Source: Papaver somniferum (taxonomy: Eukaryota > Streptophyta > Magnoliopsida > Ranunculales > Papaveraceae). Taken from it: DNA of 64,000 nucleotides. This document shows positions 12,690 through 24,453 of the stretch, piece by piece (the first letter of the stretch is position 1; each line of letters begins with the position of its first letter). The translations under genes and the position numbers were made by a program. The notes under the pieces are model-generated. The model was not told the origin of the DNA, made no database searches, and saw nothing but the letters and a program-made list of their open reading frames with translations. The stretch covers positions 10,811,860 to 10,875,859 of the forward strand of contig NC_039368.1 of assembly GCF_003573695.1 (NCBI RefSeq). Direction: 5' to 3'.

Positions 12690-13090
12690 TAGTGTTAGAG
12701 GGGAGATTCGAACATGAACCTACTACATGGAAGTCTGGCTCATCAACCATCCTTACATTTCACAAGTTTTCTTTTTTTTTTCTTTTTTTAATAAAAACGT
12801 ATAACAACACTTATAAGTGTTGTTGAAGTAAAAATATAGAATGTTTGAAAAAATGAGATTAGAAGGGAGATTCGAACATGAATCTACTGCATGGAAGTCT
12901 AGCTCATCAACCATCCTTACCGTTCACAAGTTTTGGTTGTTTTTTTTTCTTAATAAAAATGCATAACAACACTTATAAGTGTTGTTGAAGTAAAAATATA
13001 GAACGTTGGCAGAAATGAGGATGAGGGGATTTGATCCTCAGCCTCCTGCATGAAAGTCTACACCACTAACCATTCCTACACTATCACAAG
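12690..13090 (-). repeat. Subterminal module of CACTA A: three tRNA-like segments and two perfect palindromes
   Basis: Three related segments (about 12700-12757, 12862-12921 and 13020-13078) read on the minus strand as GGATGGTTGATGAGC, a CAGACTTCCATGCAG core and TGTTCGAATCTCC, which resembles a tRNA B box. They alternate with a perfect 22-bp palindrome at 12803-12824 and 12965-12986 whose half is AACAACACTTA. The same arrangement, inverted, is in CACTA B at 43800-44190. Function is unknown; repeated subterminal motifs in CACTA elements are the usual binding sites of the transposase. Confidence 0.7.
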
Positions 13091-13189
13091 TTCTGTCAAG
13101 TTTGTGGTTCTTTAATATACTAATTTTAAGACAACCCTTTATAAGAATTGTGAAACAAAATATAATGTCCAAAAAAAATGCTCAGGTGA

Positions 13190-14990
13190 CTAAGACGCAA
13201 AATATTCTGAAGGAATCTTACTTGTAAATGGATGGATTCGTCGTTCTTACAAAGTTTCCGACATAGAGTAGTCCACTCACGGCCAGGTTTCGATCTCGGA
13301 GCCTGGTTTGCATACAATATGGAGAAATAGGGTTTGTTTAAGGTTTCATAGAATATTCTGAAGGAATCTTACCTGCAAATTGATGGATTCGTCGTTCTTA
13401 CCAAGTTTTTGACTTAGAATAGTCAACTCGCAGCCAGGTTTCGATCTCCGAGCCTGGTTTGCATGTAATATTCATAAATAGGGTTTTTTTAAGGTTTCAT
13501 AGAATATTCCGAAAGAATATTACCTGTAAATGAATTGGTCATTCGTAACAAGTTTCTGACTTAGAGTAGTCCACTCCCGGCCAGGTTTCGATCTCGGAGC
13601 CTGGTATGCATACAATATGCAGAAATATGGTTAGTTTAAGGTTTCGTAGAATATTCCGAAGGAATATTATCTGTAAATGGATGAATTCGTCGTTCTTACC
13701 AAGTTTCTGACTTATAGTAGTCTACTCCCGGCCAGGTTTCGATCTCGGAGTCTGGTTTGCATACAATATGCAGAAATACGGTTTATTTAAGGTTTCGTAG
13801 AATATGCCGAATGAATCTTACCTGTAAATAGATGGATTCGTCGTTCTTACCAAGTTTATGACTTATAGTAGTCAACTCACGACCAGGTTTCGATCTCGGA
13901 TCCTGGTATGCATACAATATGCAGAAATAGGGTTTGTTTAAGGTTTCGTAGAATATTCCGATGGAATCTTACCTGTAGATCGATGGATTCGTCGTTCTTA
14001 CCAAGTTTCTGACTTAGTAGTCCACTCGCGGCAGGTTTCGATCTTGGAGCCTGGTTTGCATCCAATATGCATAAATAGGGTTTGTTTAAGGTTTCGTAGA
14101 ATATTCTGAAGGAATCTTACTTGTAAATGGATGGATTCGTCGTTCTTACCAAGTTTCCGACTTAGAGTAGTCCACTCACGGCCAGGTTTCGATCTCGGAG
14201 CCTGGTTTGCATACAATATGGAGAAATAGGGTATGTTTAAGGTTTCGTAGAATATTCCGAAGGAATCTTACCTGTAAATTGATGGATTCGTCGTTCTTAC
14301 CAAGTTTTTGACTTATAGTAGTCAACTCCCGCCTAGGTTTCGATCTCAGAACCTGGTATGCATACAATATGCAGAAATAGGGTTTGTTTAAGGTTTCGTA
14401 GAATATTCTGAAGGAATCTTACCTGTAAATGGATGTATTCGTCGTTCTTACCAAGTTTTTGACTTAGAGTAGTCAACTCGCGACCAGGTTTCGATCTCGG
14501 ATCCTTGTTTGCATACAATATGCAGAAATTGGGTTTGTTTAAGGTTTCGTAGAATATTCCGAAGGAATCTTACCTATAAATGGATGGATTCGTCGTTCTT
14601 ACCAAGTTTCTGACTTAGAGTAGTCAACTCGCGGCCAGGTTTTGATCTCGGAGCCTGGTATGCATACAATATGTAGAAATAAGGTTTGTTTAATGTTTCG
14701 TAGAATATTCCGAAGGAATCTTACCTGTAAATGGATGGATTCGTCGTTCTTATCAAGTTTCTGACTTATAGTAGTCCACTCCCGGCCAGGTTTCGATCTC
14801 AGAGCCTGGTATGCATACAATATGCAAAAATATATTTTTTTTTAAGGTTTCGTAGAATATTCCGAAGGAATCTTACCTGTAAATGGATGGATTCATCGTT
14901 CTTACCAAGTTTTGTGTGTGTTTAAGGTTTCGTAGAATATTTCCATGGAATCTTACCAGTAAATGGTTGGATTCATCGTTTTTGTGCACT
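13190..14990 (-). repeat. 151-bp tandem repeat array of CACTA A (about 12 units)
   Basis: Units of about 148-151 bases follow each other. Each contains TAAGGTTTCGTAGAATATTC, AAGGAATCTTACCTGTAAAT, GGATTCGTCGTTCTTACCAA and CCAGGTTTCGATCTCGGAGC. The array ends near 14990, where the last units are truncated. The same units, inverted, form the array in CACTA B. Minus-strand ORFs of 60-75 codons recur in the units, but the period is not a multiple of three and each ORF runs out after little more than one unit, so they are not treated as genes. Confidence 0.9.
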
Positions 14991-14999
14991 TAGAAACTT

Positions 15000-15860
15000 C
15001 TTGGATCGTAGTTTGTAAGTCGTTATACCGAACTTGAAGTTTGAATCGACACTGAGCTTCATTTTCATCAATTTCGATGATGTATCATGCTAATTTTGAA
15101 GTCAGAACCCTCTCAGAGCTTCTTGGTTCATAGATTATATGTCATTATATAAAGTTTGAAGTTCGAATCGACATTGAGCTTCATATTTATCGATTTTGAT
15201 GATGTATCATGCTAAGTTTGAAGTCAGAACCCTCTTAGAGCTTCTTGGTTCATAGTTTGTATGTCTTTATACCACATTTGAAGTTTGAATCGACTCTGAG
15301 CTTCATATTTATCGATTTCGATGATGTATCATGCTACTAATGTAAACTAAAGGTACTTCATGACCTGTATGACTAGTCTAAATTACTTCATGACCTATGT
15401 AACTAGTCGAAATTCTAACCGGAAGCACAAAGAGAAAGCACAAAGAAACACACCAATTATCGAATTCATTTCTTATTTTTCAGCTTCATTCTTATACATT
15501 TTTTGGATTTTTTTATATCAGAATGTCGATAACAATATGTTAAATTTATTCATATTTTTTTTGGATTTTTTTCGTGTCGAAGGTTGATAATAAAACCGAA
15601 TACATGAGTGCGTATTAGCACAAAGAAAAACACACATGCTTCTTAATCTGTATGAGCATCCCAAAATACAATCTCAACCGTGAAATTATTTTCCCAATCC
15701 GTATGAGTGGATCAAACAAAATATGGTCCGTCCAACATTTTCATTAACCCACCAAACCCTCCCTCAACCACTCGAACTCTATCTCTTTCTCTCCTCTTCC
15801 TATCCCCCGAAGAACACCTCTCTTCTTCTCTCAATCCCTCTTCTTCATCTTCATTTCTTG
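15000..15860 (+). promoter_or_regulatory. Leader/promoter-like region shared by CACTA A and B
   Basis: This stretch has a matching inverted counterpart in B at about 40480-41430. It begins with three copies of a 105-base degenerate repeat (TGAGCTTCAT..GATGATGTATCATGCTA). It continues through AATCTGTATGAGCATCCCAA and CAATCTCAACCGT, then a pyrimidine-rich stretch with CTCCCTCAACCACTCGAAC and many CTCTTC runs, typical of a plant 5' UTR. Beyond about 15860 A and B diverge completely. That boundary marks where cargo starts and suggests one promoter serving different captured exons. Promoter activity is inferred. Confidence 0.5.
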
Positions 15861-17770
15861 ATTGAATCGACCCATATTAGTTCTCATCTGCAATTTTCGA
15901 TGAAAAACATCACAACCTCAGTCACAGAAACTCATCAATCGAATACCTCAGATCCACCTTCTACAAACCCTAAATCAAACGAAACCAAACTTTAATCGTA
16001 ATATGCTACCGATTTCTTCTTTCACTGATTCAATCTCAGAACCCCTTTCAATTCGTAATATGCGATTTAGGGATCAAATCTGGATGAATTTGCATATTTG
16101 TTGTTGTTGATATTCATGGGAAGTTAGGGTTTTTTTAAGATGATACTGTGGATTTGATGGAGATTGCTTAAGGGTCTGTTAATGACTAGATTTCGAAGTT
16201 TATAAGGAAACTGAAGATTGGCTTCAAGTTAGTTCTGAAATCAGTAAAAAGGTGAGCTCAAGATTAAAGATGGTGAAGAATCATAGGAGAAGAATTTAAG
16301 ATTCTCAGGAGTGAGGGTTTGAGAGTAAAGTTGGGGGTTTCTCTCGATTTGATTGTTGTTGTAGCCGAGAACAAAAAATCCAGGGTTTGATTGAGATATG
16401 GGTATTGGCTTGAATGAATTTGAGCTGATGAATTGAACCGAGATAGAAGAGATGGTAGTGGATTTGATTGCAGAAGGTGGTGTTGTGTTTTATACCAATT
16501 GTTTTTATGGGAAAGAGGACTAGCTTGGAGTTGAGATCGATGTGGGTTTCATATTTGTTTAGTCAAGAACAAAAGATGAAGAAGATACATCTACTGAGAA
16601 GGTATATTTGTCATGAGCTCAAGAACAAGAGTAGGATTAAGTTTATGAAACCGAAATAGAGTGAATTTGATGTATGGTTAGGACAGGTGAAGCTCCAGAA
16701 TGTGATGCTGTGTGAGTTGTAAGCAATATTGCAGAGCTGAAGAACAATGTGTTGGTGGTGTTAATTCACAACAAATATGAAGTCCATATGGTATGAGGAA
16801 TAAGATGATGGACTGGACCTGTTGTTATGAGGAATGGTGGAGGTCTGCACGGATGGTGATTGAAGTGATGAGCATTTAGAACTGAACTGGTGGACTGGTG
16901 TGTACTTGGAGATGCTGGTGCCATGAATTGAAGAAAACTGAGTTGCCAAGGCAGTGTAGAATGGGTGCAATGGAATTCAGATGAGCAATACAAGAAGTTG
17001 TTGTTGCTGGCATTTGTATAAGTGCAATTTTGGTGTCTGCCATGGTGATGGCAAGCTGGTGTTGCAGGTGATGTTGCAATGGAATTGGAATGGGTATTTG
17101 CAGTGAAGTTGTATCTGCAGTTGAAGATGTGTATGTTGCTTATGAACACAAGTTGCAATGATGGTTAATGGGTGAGCGGAATGTATAGCTTCGCTTGGAC
17201 GGTCTCAGCAATCTCCGCAACCAGTCGGTATAATTCTTCAAGACCCTTGTGATTTTTGTTTTCTTACTTTTCAGTTTCTATTCCCTTGGAAATGACTTAT
17301 CACCCTTGAGTTTGGGTGGTGGAGTCACTTTTCTTACTAATTTGTGCCTTTAAGCTTATGAAATTTGCTATGATTAATAATTGTGGTTCAACCAGGTACT
17401 TTATCGGTGCAAACTGAAGAAAAAAATAAATATATTTTCGTCGAAGTTTATATACCTTGTTGTTTGGTTTATTCTTACAGGAACCATGAGGGAAATAACT
17501 CCCTACTACGGTGGAGTGCAGGGTCTTCGTGACCGTACATCACAAAACCCACTTACACTCAATCAGTTTCATACATCTACAAACAAGGGCTGCCATACCC
17601 TCCATACGGGTGAGTCATGCTTCCTCAAACATGGTTTTATCTTTAATTCTGACTCGTGGATTCCATTTAGTTTGATTAAGTTGTCTCTCATGTGATGTAT
17701 CATGTTATTCAGTTTTGTAAGAAGTTTTATCACTCGTACTTAAGTTGTACATCTTTCTTAACGTGGACAG
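15860..17770 (+). other. Front part of the CACTA A cargo, origin not recognised
   Basis: The sequence is plant-exon-like or UTR-like in composition: GAAG/TGAAG-rich from 16200 to 16700 and GGTG/GCTG-rich from 16700 to 17160. At 17481-17611 an exon-like piece is bounded by TTACAG and GTGAGTC. It holds a frame beginning TMREITPYYGGVQGL that I cannot place. The minus-strand ORF at 16766-17158 is His/Ser/Thr-rich only because it is antisense to the TGGTG-rich strand. This may be a second captured gene or a degraded part of the RPT6 source. Confidence 0.4.
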
Positions 17771-18517
17771 AGAACATGCGCCTTCAATCATTTTCATGGA
17801 CTAAATTGACAGTATTGGATCAGCTCGTATGGAATGTGGAACTGGTAATGGTGATAGTGAAGTGCAAAGGACCATGCTTGAGCTGCTTAATTAGCTAGAT
17901 GGATTTGAAGAATCAAACAAGATCAAGGTATGCTCAATAGTTCTATGATGCGTTGGGCCTTCGTAGGAAATCGATTAACATTGTAGCATAAAGTTTGATA
18001 TTTCTCCTTGGTGCTTATTTATTACCACTCAATACGTAATTTTTACAGGTTCTGATGGCTACAAATGGGATTGGTATTCTGGATACAACACTTCTAAGGC
18101 CTGGACGTATTGACAGGAAGATTGAGTTTCCAAATCCCAACGAGGAGGTATGTAATACGTGCACCTTAAGTAGTTCACCTCCTGAATCATTGTGATCTTG
18201 TGTGATGGGATTAATAGTTGTTTTTGCATGATTCTATGCCCATCATTTAGTTGTTTGATAACATTACAAGAGTAGATTTTTTGGGTAAAACAACTTTGTA
18301 GCTGAAATTGTAAATCTGAAAATTATGTAAATAATGTGCTCTGATTCAGTTTTCATGATTTACTCTTAGCCAGCGTCTCATGATTTTTATTTCACATCTT
18401 CTTGTAGTCTCGATGGGATATTTTGAAAATCCACTCAAGGAGAATGAACTTGATGCGTGGAATTGATCTGAAGAAGATAGTATAGAATATGGGTGGGGCA
18501 TCTGGCGAGAACTGAAG
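17771..18517 (+). pseudogene. RPT6: Captured 26S proteasome ATPase RPT6 exons
   Basis: Three exons remain with GT-AG borders: 17771-17927, 18049-18147 and 18408-18517. Together they encode the AAA+ core of the proteasome regulatory ATPase RPT6, which unfolds substrates for the 20S core. The first exon covers Walker B and the following region (REHAPSIIFMD, then GNGDSEVQRTMLELL), the second the sensor-1/arginine region ([25 protein letters not shown]), the third DILKIHSRRMNLMRGIDLKKI. The copy is dead: the Walker B glutamate codon of DEID is TAA, the Q of NQLDGF is TAG, and more stops follow in the third exon. The N-terminal coiled coil, Walker A and the C-terminal tail are absent. Retained introns show capture from genomic DNA and not from mRNA. 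It lies in sense orientation behind the shared leader. Confidence 0.93.
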
Positions 18518-19742
18518 GTTTGTTACTACCCCGTATTTTCATTTTTGATAAATTTTTTGTTGTTATATCCTGTAAATATTATCTGTATCAACCGGGATCC
18601 TCTCTGTTTTGTAATTCACTATTTGTCCTTAGCAATGCGGAAGCAAAATCTTATGTTTTGAAGACGAGGCAATACCATTATTAAGATATTGCCTAACCTT
18701 AACATTATAAGATATGTGTTGGATATGATATGCGTTGGATATGATATGTGTTGGCAACGGAAAACTTAAGTTCATCACCTAATTATAACATGCTAACTAT
18801 TTGCTATAATGAAATGTATTGCCTTGTTAAAGTTTGGCATTTGGTTTGCACTTGCAGGGTGAAGGTTTAAATCTTTGTCGGACTGATGACCTTGCAAGTA
18901 CTTTTTAAACTGACGAGCCTACATTGTGTGTGTGATTACTCCTCATGTGGATGATGCTCATGTCTACATGCCGACTTCAGAGTTCAAGTATGTTAGTGAT
19001 GCTGTCGAATAGTGTTCTCATAGACATCTTAATCTTCATAATATTTTTGGAGTCAACTTTTTGTAACAAACATCTATATTACTGCCATTTTTTGGATGTG
19101 TGTGTTTAACACTGGTATGGTAACTTGAATGAATGTAAATGTGTTACACTGGCAGGTTAATATGAAATTATGAATGCCAGATACTTTCGGCAATTCGGTT
19201 TCAGCTATAATTTTTTTTTTTTTCAAAATAGTTATATGCACACAACTTCTAATAAGATTTGTGTTCCATATTTCAAATACACAAACCAAAGGTTGTGAAA
19301 GAATGTCTTTACGACATAACTAGGTGATGTCCAACATAGTTCTACAACTCTAACAAGTGTCGTGCAAATCTTATTCATAATAGTAATAAGAGTTGTTACA
19401 TATTTCTACAATACACATCCTAGGTTGTCTAAGATAGTCCTTCAACTTATACAATTGTTGTGTTACATATTTTTACGATACACATCCTTTGTTGTGTAAA
19501 ATAGTCCTACAACACAAGCAAGAGTTGTGTTAGGCTTTCAAAAAAAAATCGAAAGAGAATCACAAATTTGCCAAAATATTGTCGAACCATGAATCACATC
19601 ACCCTTTACAACTCTTAGTCAAGTATTGTAGAAAAGCTTGTACTTTCTACAATACCCCCCATCCACAATGCATAAAATAAAGTTGTCGTAGAGGTACTAC
19701 AACGCTAATACAGTGTCGTCAATGATGATTTTTCCCGTAGTA
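18518..19742 (+). repeat. End of CACTA A cargo and shared 3' subterminal region
   Basis: The piece 18859-18990 follows an acceptor-like TTGCAG and has short frames that I do not recognise. From about 19050 the sequence matches the reverse complement of B at 37013-37590, including TGAATGTAAATGTGTTACAC and CGGCAATTCGGTTTC. It then continues with repeated short words such as CACAACTCTAA, AGTTGTTACA and ACAACTCTTAGT up to the terminus. Such short direct and inverted words near the end are typical of CACTA subterminal regions. Confidence 0.7.
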
Positions 19743-20109
19743 TAGGCAGAATTTCTAATTAGGAAAGAGTTTGTTTCATGCAACACTCTTAGTTTATGAA
19801 ATAGATTCCTAATAGAAGAGCTAGTCAGCTGAGTACGACAAAGTCTATAAATAGAGAGGTTTGGTTGTTAACTAGACACATATACTAGATACAAAAAACC
19901 TAGCAAACATTTTAAGGTTGATCCAATGTTTAGAAGATTGTGAGCTTAACAAAGAGATAATTGTAATCGTTTTCTTGTTCATAATATAGAGAAGATATTT
20001 TTCTTCGAATTACTACTTGTGTTCTGTTTTCTAAGTTTCTCGTCTATTATTATTCTGAATTTCGCCTTTATAGTAATGTATACCAAGGTACAAAGATCAA
20101 AACGTATCA
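19743..20109 (+). repeat. 5' LTR of the gypsy element, second part
   Basis: Resumes at GGCAGAATTTCTAATTAGGA and runs to AAAACGTATCA, matching the 3' LTR from about 24876 to 25230 with scattered substitutions. About a dozen bases present in the 3' LTR at the junction are missing here. Confidence 0.9.
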
Positions 20110-20112
20110 AGT

Positions 20113-20125
20113 TGGTACCAGGAGC
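20113..20125 (+). other. Primer binding site of the gypsy element
   Basis: TGGTACCAGGAGC begins three bases after the LTR end and resembles the tRNA-Met-complementary site TGGTATCAGAGC used by many plant LTR elements, with two differences. Confidence 0.7.
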
Positions 20126-20242
20126 AAGGTTAGTTTCTAGGGTAGATCCCTGTGGTTTATGGTTTTCACTAGATCCCTTTACATAAAGCTTGGTGAGGTA
20201 CTCGAGAAGCTATAAGATGTTAAGAAAACAAGGGGATCAAGG

Positions 20243-21240
20243 ATGACAAAGTCAGATGATGATCCTAAGGAAGGCGAACCACAAACTATGGAAGAAAAGG
20301 TGGCTACGCTGCAAATAGACATGAAGTCGATTCAAACCACCCTGGCAGAATTGACTGAATGTATTCGTTCTCATACACCCAAGCCGAGACGAAGAAAAAG
20401 ATTACACCTTCACCTGAAGTTTCAGAAGAAGAGGATGAGGATGAGGATGAAGAAGAAGAAGAAGAGGAGGAGGAAGAAGATTAGGACGAAAAGAAGAAAA
20501 GTGAGTTTCTCAAAATTTCTACTTCAACTAAACTTCATGGTAAGAATCTGAATATTGATTTTCGTGTTGATATTCCACTTTATGATGGAAGTGTCGACGT
20601 AGAGAAACTGGATGATTGGATTGAACGTCTAGAGACGTATTTTTCTTTCTTTGAATATGGTTCAAAAGAAAAGATTGCTTTCGCGGTATTGAAACTACAA
20701 AATCATGCTCTAACCTGGTGGAAAGCTTATCAAAGACAAAACCAAGGTAAGGGAGTATTGTTGTGGTAAATATTCAAGGAAGTTGTAAGGAAAGAATTTT
20801 ATCCGGTTGGCTACCTTGAGGAGAGATGGTTCAAGTGGTACAACTTGAAGAATTCATACAACCAAACCATACAAGAATATACTTCGGAATTTCAGAATCA
20901 AGCTATGGTTTTGGATTTGGACTTGGAAGATCATACTATCTATATGAAGTATATTTCTGGGTTCCATGAGTATATACGGAAGGAGTTGAAGATGTTTTCA
21001 GTAGATATTATTGCTGAAGCAAGTATAAAAGATAATTCCATTGAGGGGAGGCTTAAGAAATCTGATTCAAAGGGAAATACTAAGGTGAAATCTGTAGGTA
21101 CCACTGTGAAAGGAGGTGAAAGGAGCAAAGAAGAAGGGAAACTAGTGACAAGGAAAGTTTGTCTTGCACCCATTGCAAGCAAACAAGTCATGTTGTCGAC
21201 AAGTGTTGGGTTAAGAACCCTCATCTAAAACCCAAAAGGT
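20243..21240 (+). pseudogene. Gypsy gag (capsid and zinc knuckle), frameshifted
   Basis: The reading starts MTKSDDDPKEGEPQTMEEK at 20243, with an acidic and then lysine-rich linker. A frameshift in the GAA/GAT-rich stretch (about 20400-20500) ends this frame at 20551. The capsid domain (retrotransposon gag type) follows around 20571-20830: YDGSVDVEKLDDWIERLETY, then a TWWKAY motif. It is broken by TAA at 20767-20769. The frame continues to the zinc knuckle at about 21162-21203, which still shows CX2CX4HX4C spacing (CTHCKQTSHVVDKC) but in a different frame from the capsid. At least three lesions make it non-functional. The Gag protein would package element RNA in cytoplasmic particles. Confidence 0.85.
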
Positions 21241-21332
21241 TATAGAGGAAAGAATCCAAGAAGGCAGCACTAGTCACTCAAACTCCAAAAGAAGTTCATG
21301 GAATAACGGAACCCCATTCAAAGCTTTCTCTT

Positions 21333-24300
21333 ATGACAGGGGAAAAAGAAAGACCTTCGAAGGATGACCTTAGGGAGCAACTCTTCACAGTAAAGATGAA
21401 AGTCAAAACATCACTAGTTGATGTTTTTATTGACCCGGGAAGTCAGAAGAATTTACTTTCAAATTCTCTGGTGCAGAAGTTAGGATTAAAGACTATCAAA
21501 CATCCAAAACCATACCCTTTAGGAAGGCTTTAAAAGGAAGGAGGCTTACAAGTTTCACAGCAGTGCGCATTAAAATTTGCTCTAGATGAGTCATATATTG
21601 ACGAAGTTACACGCGACGTAGTTCCTTTGGATGTCTGCCAGGTAGTACTAGGTAGCCCTTACCTATGGTATATAGATGCAACTCTCCATAGGATGGAGAA
21701 AAAGTACACCTTTACCAAAGATGGAGAAAGTTTTGTGATTCGGGCTATAGAATCTCCTTTGGAGGGAGCAATCTTAATCACAGCCACTCAGGCTAAGAGG
21801 TTGGTGAATGCTAGCACGAAACTCATTCTCCTTGTGATCCGTTCTCTTGAGGAGAAGCCGAGTAGAGTTTGTTTGGCAGCCTTGTCCGCAAAACAAGAAG
21901 GCGACCTAGAAAGGTTTAAGTTGAAGTATAAGGATTTATTTTCTGATTTCACGGGATTACCGCTAAAGAGGAGTGTGGAGCATGAGATCATGTTGACCGA
22001 GGAGAGTTATCTACCTAATGTAGGTCTTTATCGCACAACCGTAGAGGAATCTAATGAGATCAAGAAACAAGTCCATGAACTTCTAGAATTAGGAATGATA
22101 GTACCAAGTGCTTCACCTTGTGGATCAACAGTGTTGTTGGTGCCAAATAAAGATGGAGGCTGGCGTATGTGTATTGATTATAGAGCATTGAACAAGATTA
22201 CTATCAAGAATCGTTATCCTCTACCTAGGATAGACGACATGATGGATCAATTGGAAAAAGCTCGAGTCTTTACAAAGTTGGATTTCAAATTCGGATACCA
22301 CCAGATGAGAGTCTGAGAAGATGATACATGGAAAACTGCTTTCAAAACCAAACAAGGCTTGTTCGAATGGTTAGTGATGCCTTTTGGTTTGTGTAATGCT
22401 CCAGCGACGTTTATGCGTTTGATGAATGATTTGTTACTACCTTTTTTTAGAAGATTTTTTTATTGTTTACTTGGATGATATCCTAATATACAATAGAACT
22501 TGGGAAGAGCATCTCGTTCACGTTGAGAAGGTGTTCAAAGTGTTATATGAAGGCCATATGAAGTTGAACATGAAGAAGTGTGAGTTTGGGAAGGAGGAGT
22601 TGGTGTATCTCGGATTCATTGTTAGTGGTGGACAACGGAAGATTGATCCAAAGAAGGTTGAAGTGATCACTAAGTGGCCTAGACATAGTACTGTAACTGA
22701 AATCAGAAGTTTCTTAGGGGCTTGCACATACTTGCGTAAGTTTATCCGAAATTTTTCAACTATTGCAGGACCATTACATGGTTTGACGGGAGCTAAGGCA
22801 AAGTTTGAATGGCAGCAAACTCATGAAGATTCTTTCAGTTACTAAAAAGGAGGATTTCAGAAGCACCAGTGTTGGCATTCCCTAACTTACAACGTACTTT
22901 TGAAGTTGAGACCGATGCTTCTAACTATGCATTGGGAGGAGTGTTGTTACAGGATGGTAAACCAGTGGAGTTTCAGAATTGTTCTCAGGTGCTATTAAGA
23001 ACTATGCACCTTATGACAAAGAATTTTATGCTTTATATCAATGTATCAAGCATTGGCGAGTGTATCTCTTAGGTAAAGAAGTAGTGGTACATTCACATCA
23101 CAAACAATTGGAGTATCTACATGCACAGACGAAACTACAACAAGCCCGACACATGAAGTGGATGTCTTACTTGATGACTTTCAATATTCTCATTAAGTAC
23201 AAGAAGGGAGTAACAAACAAGTTGGCAGATATGTTATCTCGACCTCCAGTTCGAGCATTAATGGTGGCCATGAGAATTCAACCAATTGTTCCTCAAGAGT
23301 ATGCAGAGTCATATGCATCCAGCAAAGACTTCAAGAAGGTGTTAGAAGGTGTAAATAATGGTTTGAAAAGCGAGTATGAACTCCGAGATGGATTGTTATA
23401 CAAAAGTCAGTTACTTTGCATACCAGAAGATGGAGATCGTTCACAATGGTTGAGAGAGGCACACACTTCCCGAGTTGTTAGACACTTTGAGATGAATAAA
23501 ACTCTACTTAACCTCCGGCATTATGTATTTTGGCCAAAGATGCAAGATGATCTGGCTAAGTTGGTTAAAGGGTGTAAGTTGTGCAGCACATATAAACCTT
23601 CCAACATAAAACGTGGGTTATATCTACCATTACAAGTACCATCAAGGCTTTGGGAGAGTATCTCTATGGATTTTCTTGGTGGGTTACCAAAGACCAAGTC
23701 TGGTTATGATTACTTGTTCGTTGTGGTCGAACGATTCAGCAAAATGATTGCATTAATTCCATGTACAAAGACGGTAACGGGAGCCGGTGCAACAAATCTC
23801 TTCTTTGAGCATGTGTGGAAGCATTTTGGTTTACCTACTTCGATTATTTCTGATAGGGATATTCGATTCCTTAGTCACTTTCGGGATTCTTTATGGAAGA
23901 TGATGGACACTAGGTTGAAGAAGAGTACAACTTTTCATCCACAAACAGACGGACAAACATAAGTGGTCAATAGGATTATGGTTCACATGTTAAGGGATAT
24001 AATTTTAAGCATCCTAAAACTTGGGATGAGAGTTTACCACATCTAAAATTTGCATTCAATAGAACAGTTCATAGTTCTTCGGGAAAGTCTCCTTTCAATA
24101 CGTGTTATGGTTACTTATCACCTAGCCCTTTTGATCTAGTATTTTCTAGTGACACCTCTATGGGGGGGAAGGAAGGAAGTGAACGGCAAAAGACACAAAA
24201 GTTCTTGGAGAATATATCTCAGATTCATGCAACTGTTGAAGCACAATTAAAGAAGTTACAAGCCAAATACAAAGCAAAGCATGACAAGCATCTCGTGCCT

Positions 24301-24453
24301 TGTAATTTCGGTGTTGCTGACTTGGTATGGTTAAAATTAGGTAAGGAACGATTGAAGGGGGAAGGTAAGAAGTTGAAGCCATTGAGGTATGGACCATTTC
24401 GTATTCTCGATCAGATTGGTGACAATGCCTTTTGTCTGGATCTGCCACCATAG
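21333..24453 (+). pseudogene. Gypsy pol (protease, reverse transcriptase, RNase H, integrase), disrupted
   Basis: Protease: DVFIDPGSQKNLL near 21420, where the usual D-S/T-G is DPG. Reverse transcriptase: [12 protein letters not shown] and [15 protein letters not shown] (22160-22313), a stop TGA at 22314-22316, PFGLCNAP, then the catalytic YLDD at about 22468. RNase H: FEVETDASNYALGGVLLQDG (22905-22965) and a frameshifted continuation YAPYDKEFYALYQCI. Integrase: zinc-binding H-H-C-C ending CKLCSTYK, the first catalytic D in SMDFLGG (23666) and the second in ISDRD (23850). The frame stops with TAA at 23960-23962, exactly where HPQTDGQT should be followed by the catalytic glutamate. The tail (24160-24453) keeps the basic C-terminal part with KLKPLRYGPF. 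These lesions leave no complete polyprotein. Confidence 0.92.

Larger units (their letters stand above)
12402..19742 (+). mobile_element. CACTA element A (non-autonomous, carries RPT6 exons)
   Basis: The left end reads GACTACGAGAAAAAT and the right end, reverse complemented, TACTACGGGAAAAATC. Element B in this window shows the undamaged form, CACTACGGGAAAAAT, at both ends. The flanks CAG (12399-12401) and TAG (19743-19745) nearly match, as expected for an old 3-bp duplication. In order it holds a subterminal palindrome/tRNA-like module (12690-13090), a 151-bp repeat array (13190-14990), a leader-like region (15600-15850), cargo (about 15850-19050) and a 3' subterminal region shared with B (about 19050-19742). 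There is no TNPD/TNPA-type transposase, so it would depend on another CACTA element. Both terminal C bases are changed, so it may be immobile now. Confidence 0.85.

Noticed and set aside
12690..13090. True tRNA genes
   Set aside because: Only a B-box-like word and a loosely tRNA-like core are seen. No acceptor stem closes, and the segments lie in transposon ends.
13126..14925. Series of 60-75-codon ORFs in the 151-bp array (beginning MYANQAPRSKPGREW and variants), also at 41616-43843
   Set aside because: They are passive products of the repeat. The period is not a multiple of three, so each ORF ends after about one unit, and copies carry many frameshifts.
16766..17158. Minus-strand ORF of 130 codons
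   Set aside because: It is antisense to a TGGTG-rich stretch of the cargo. Its His/Ser/Thr bias follows from composition.
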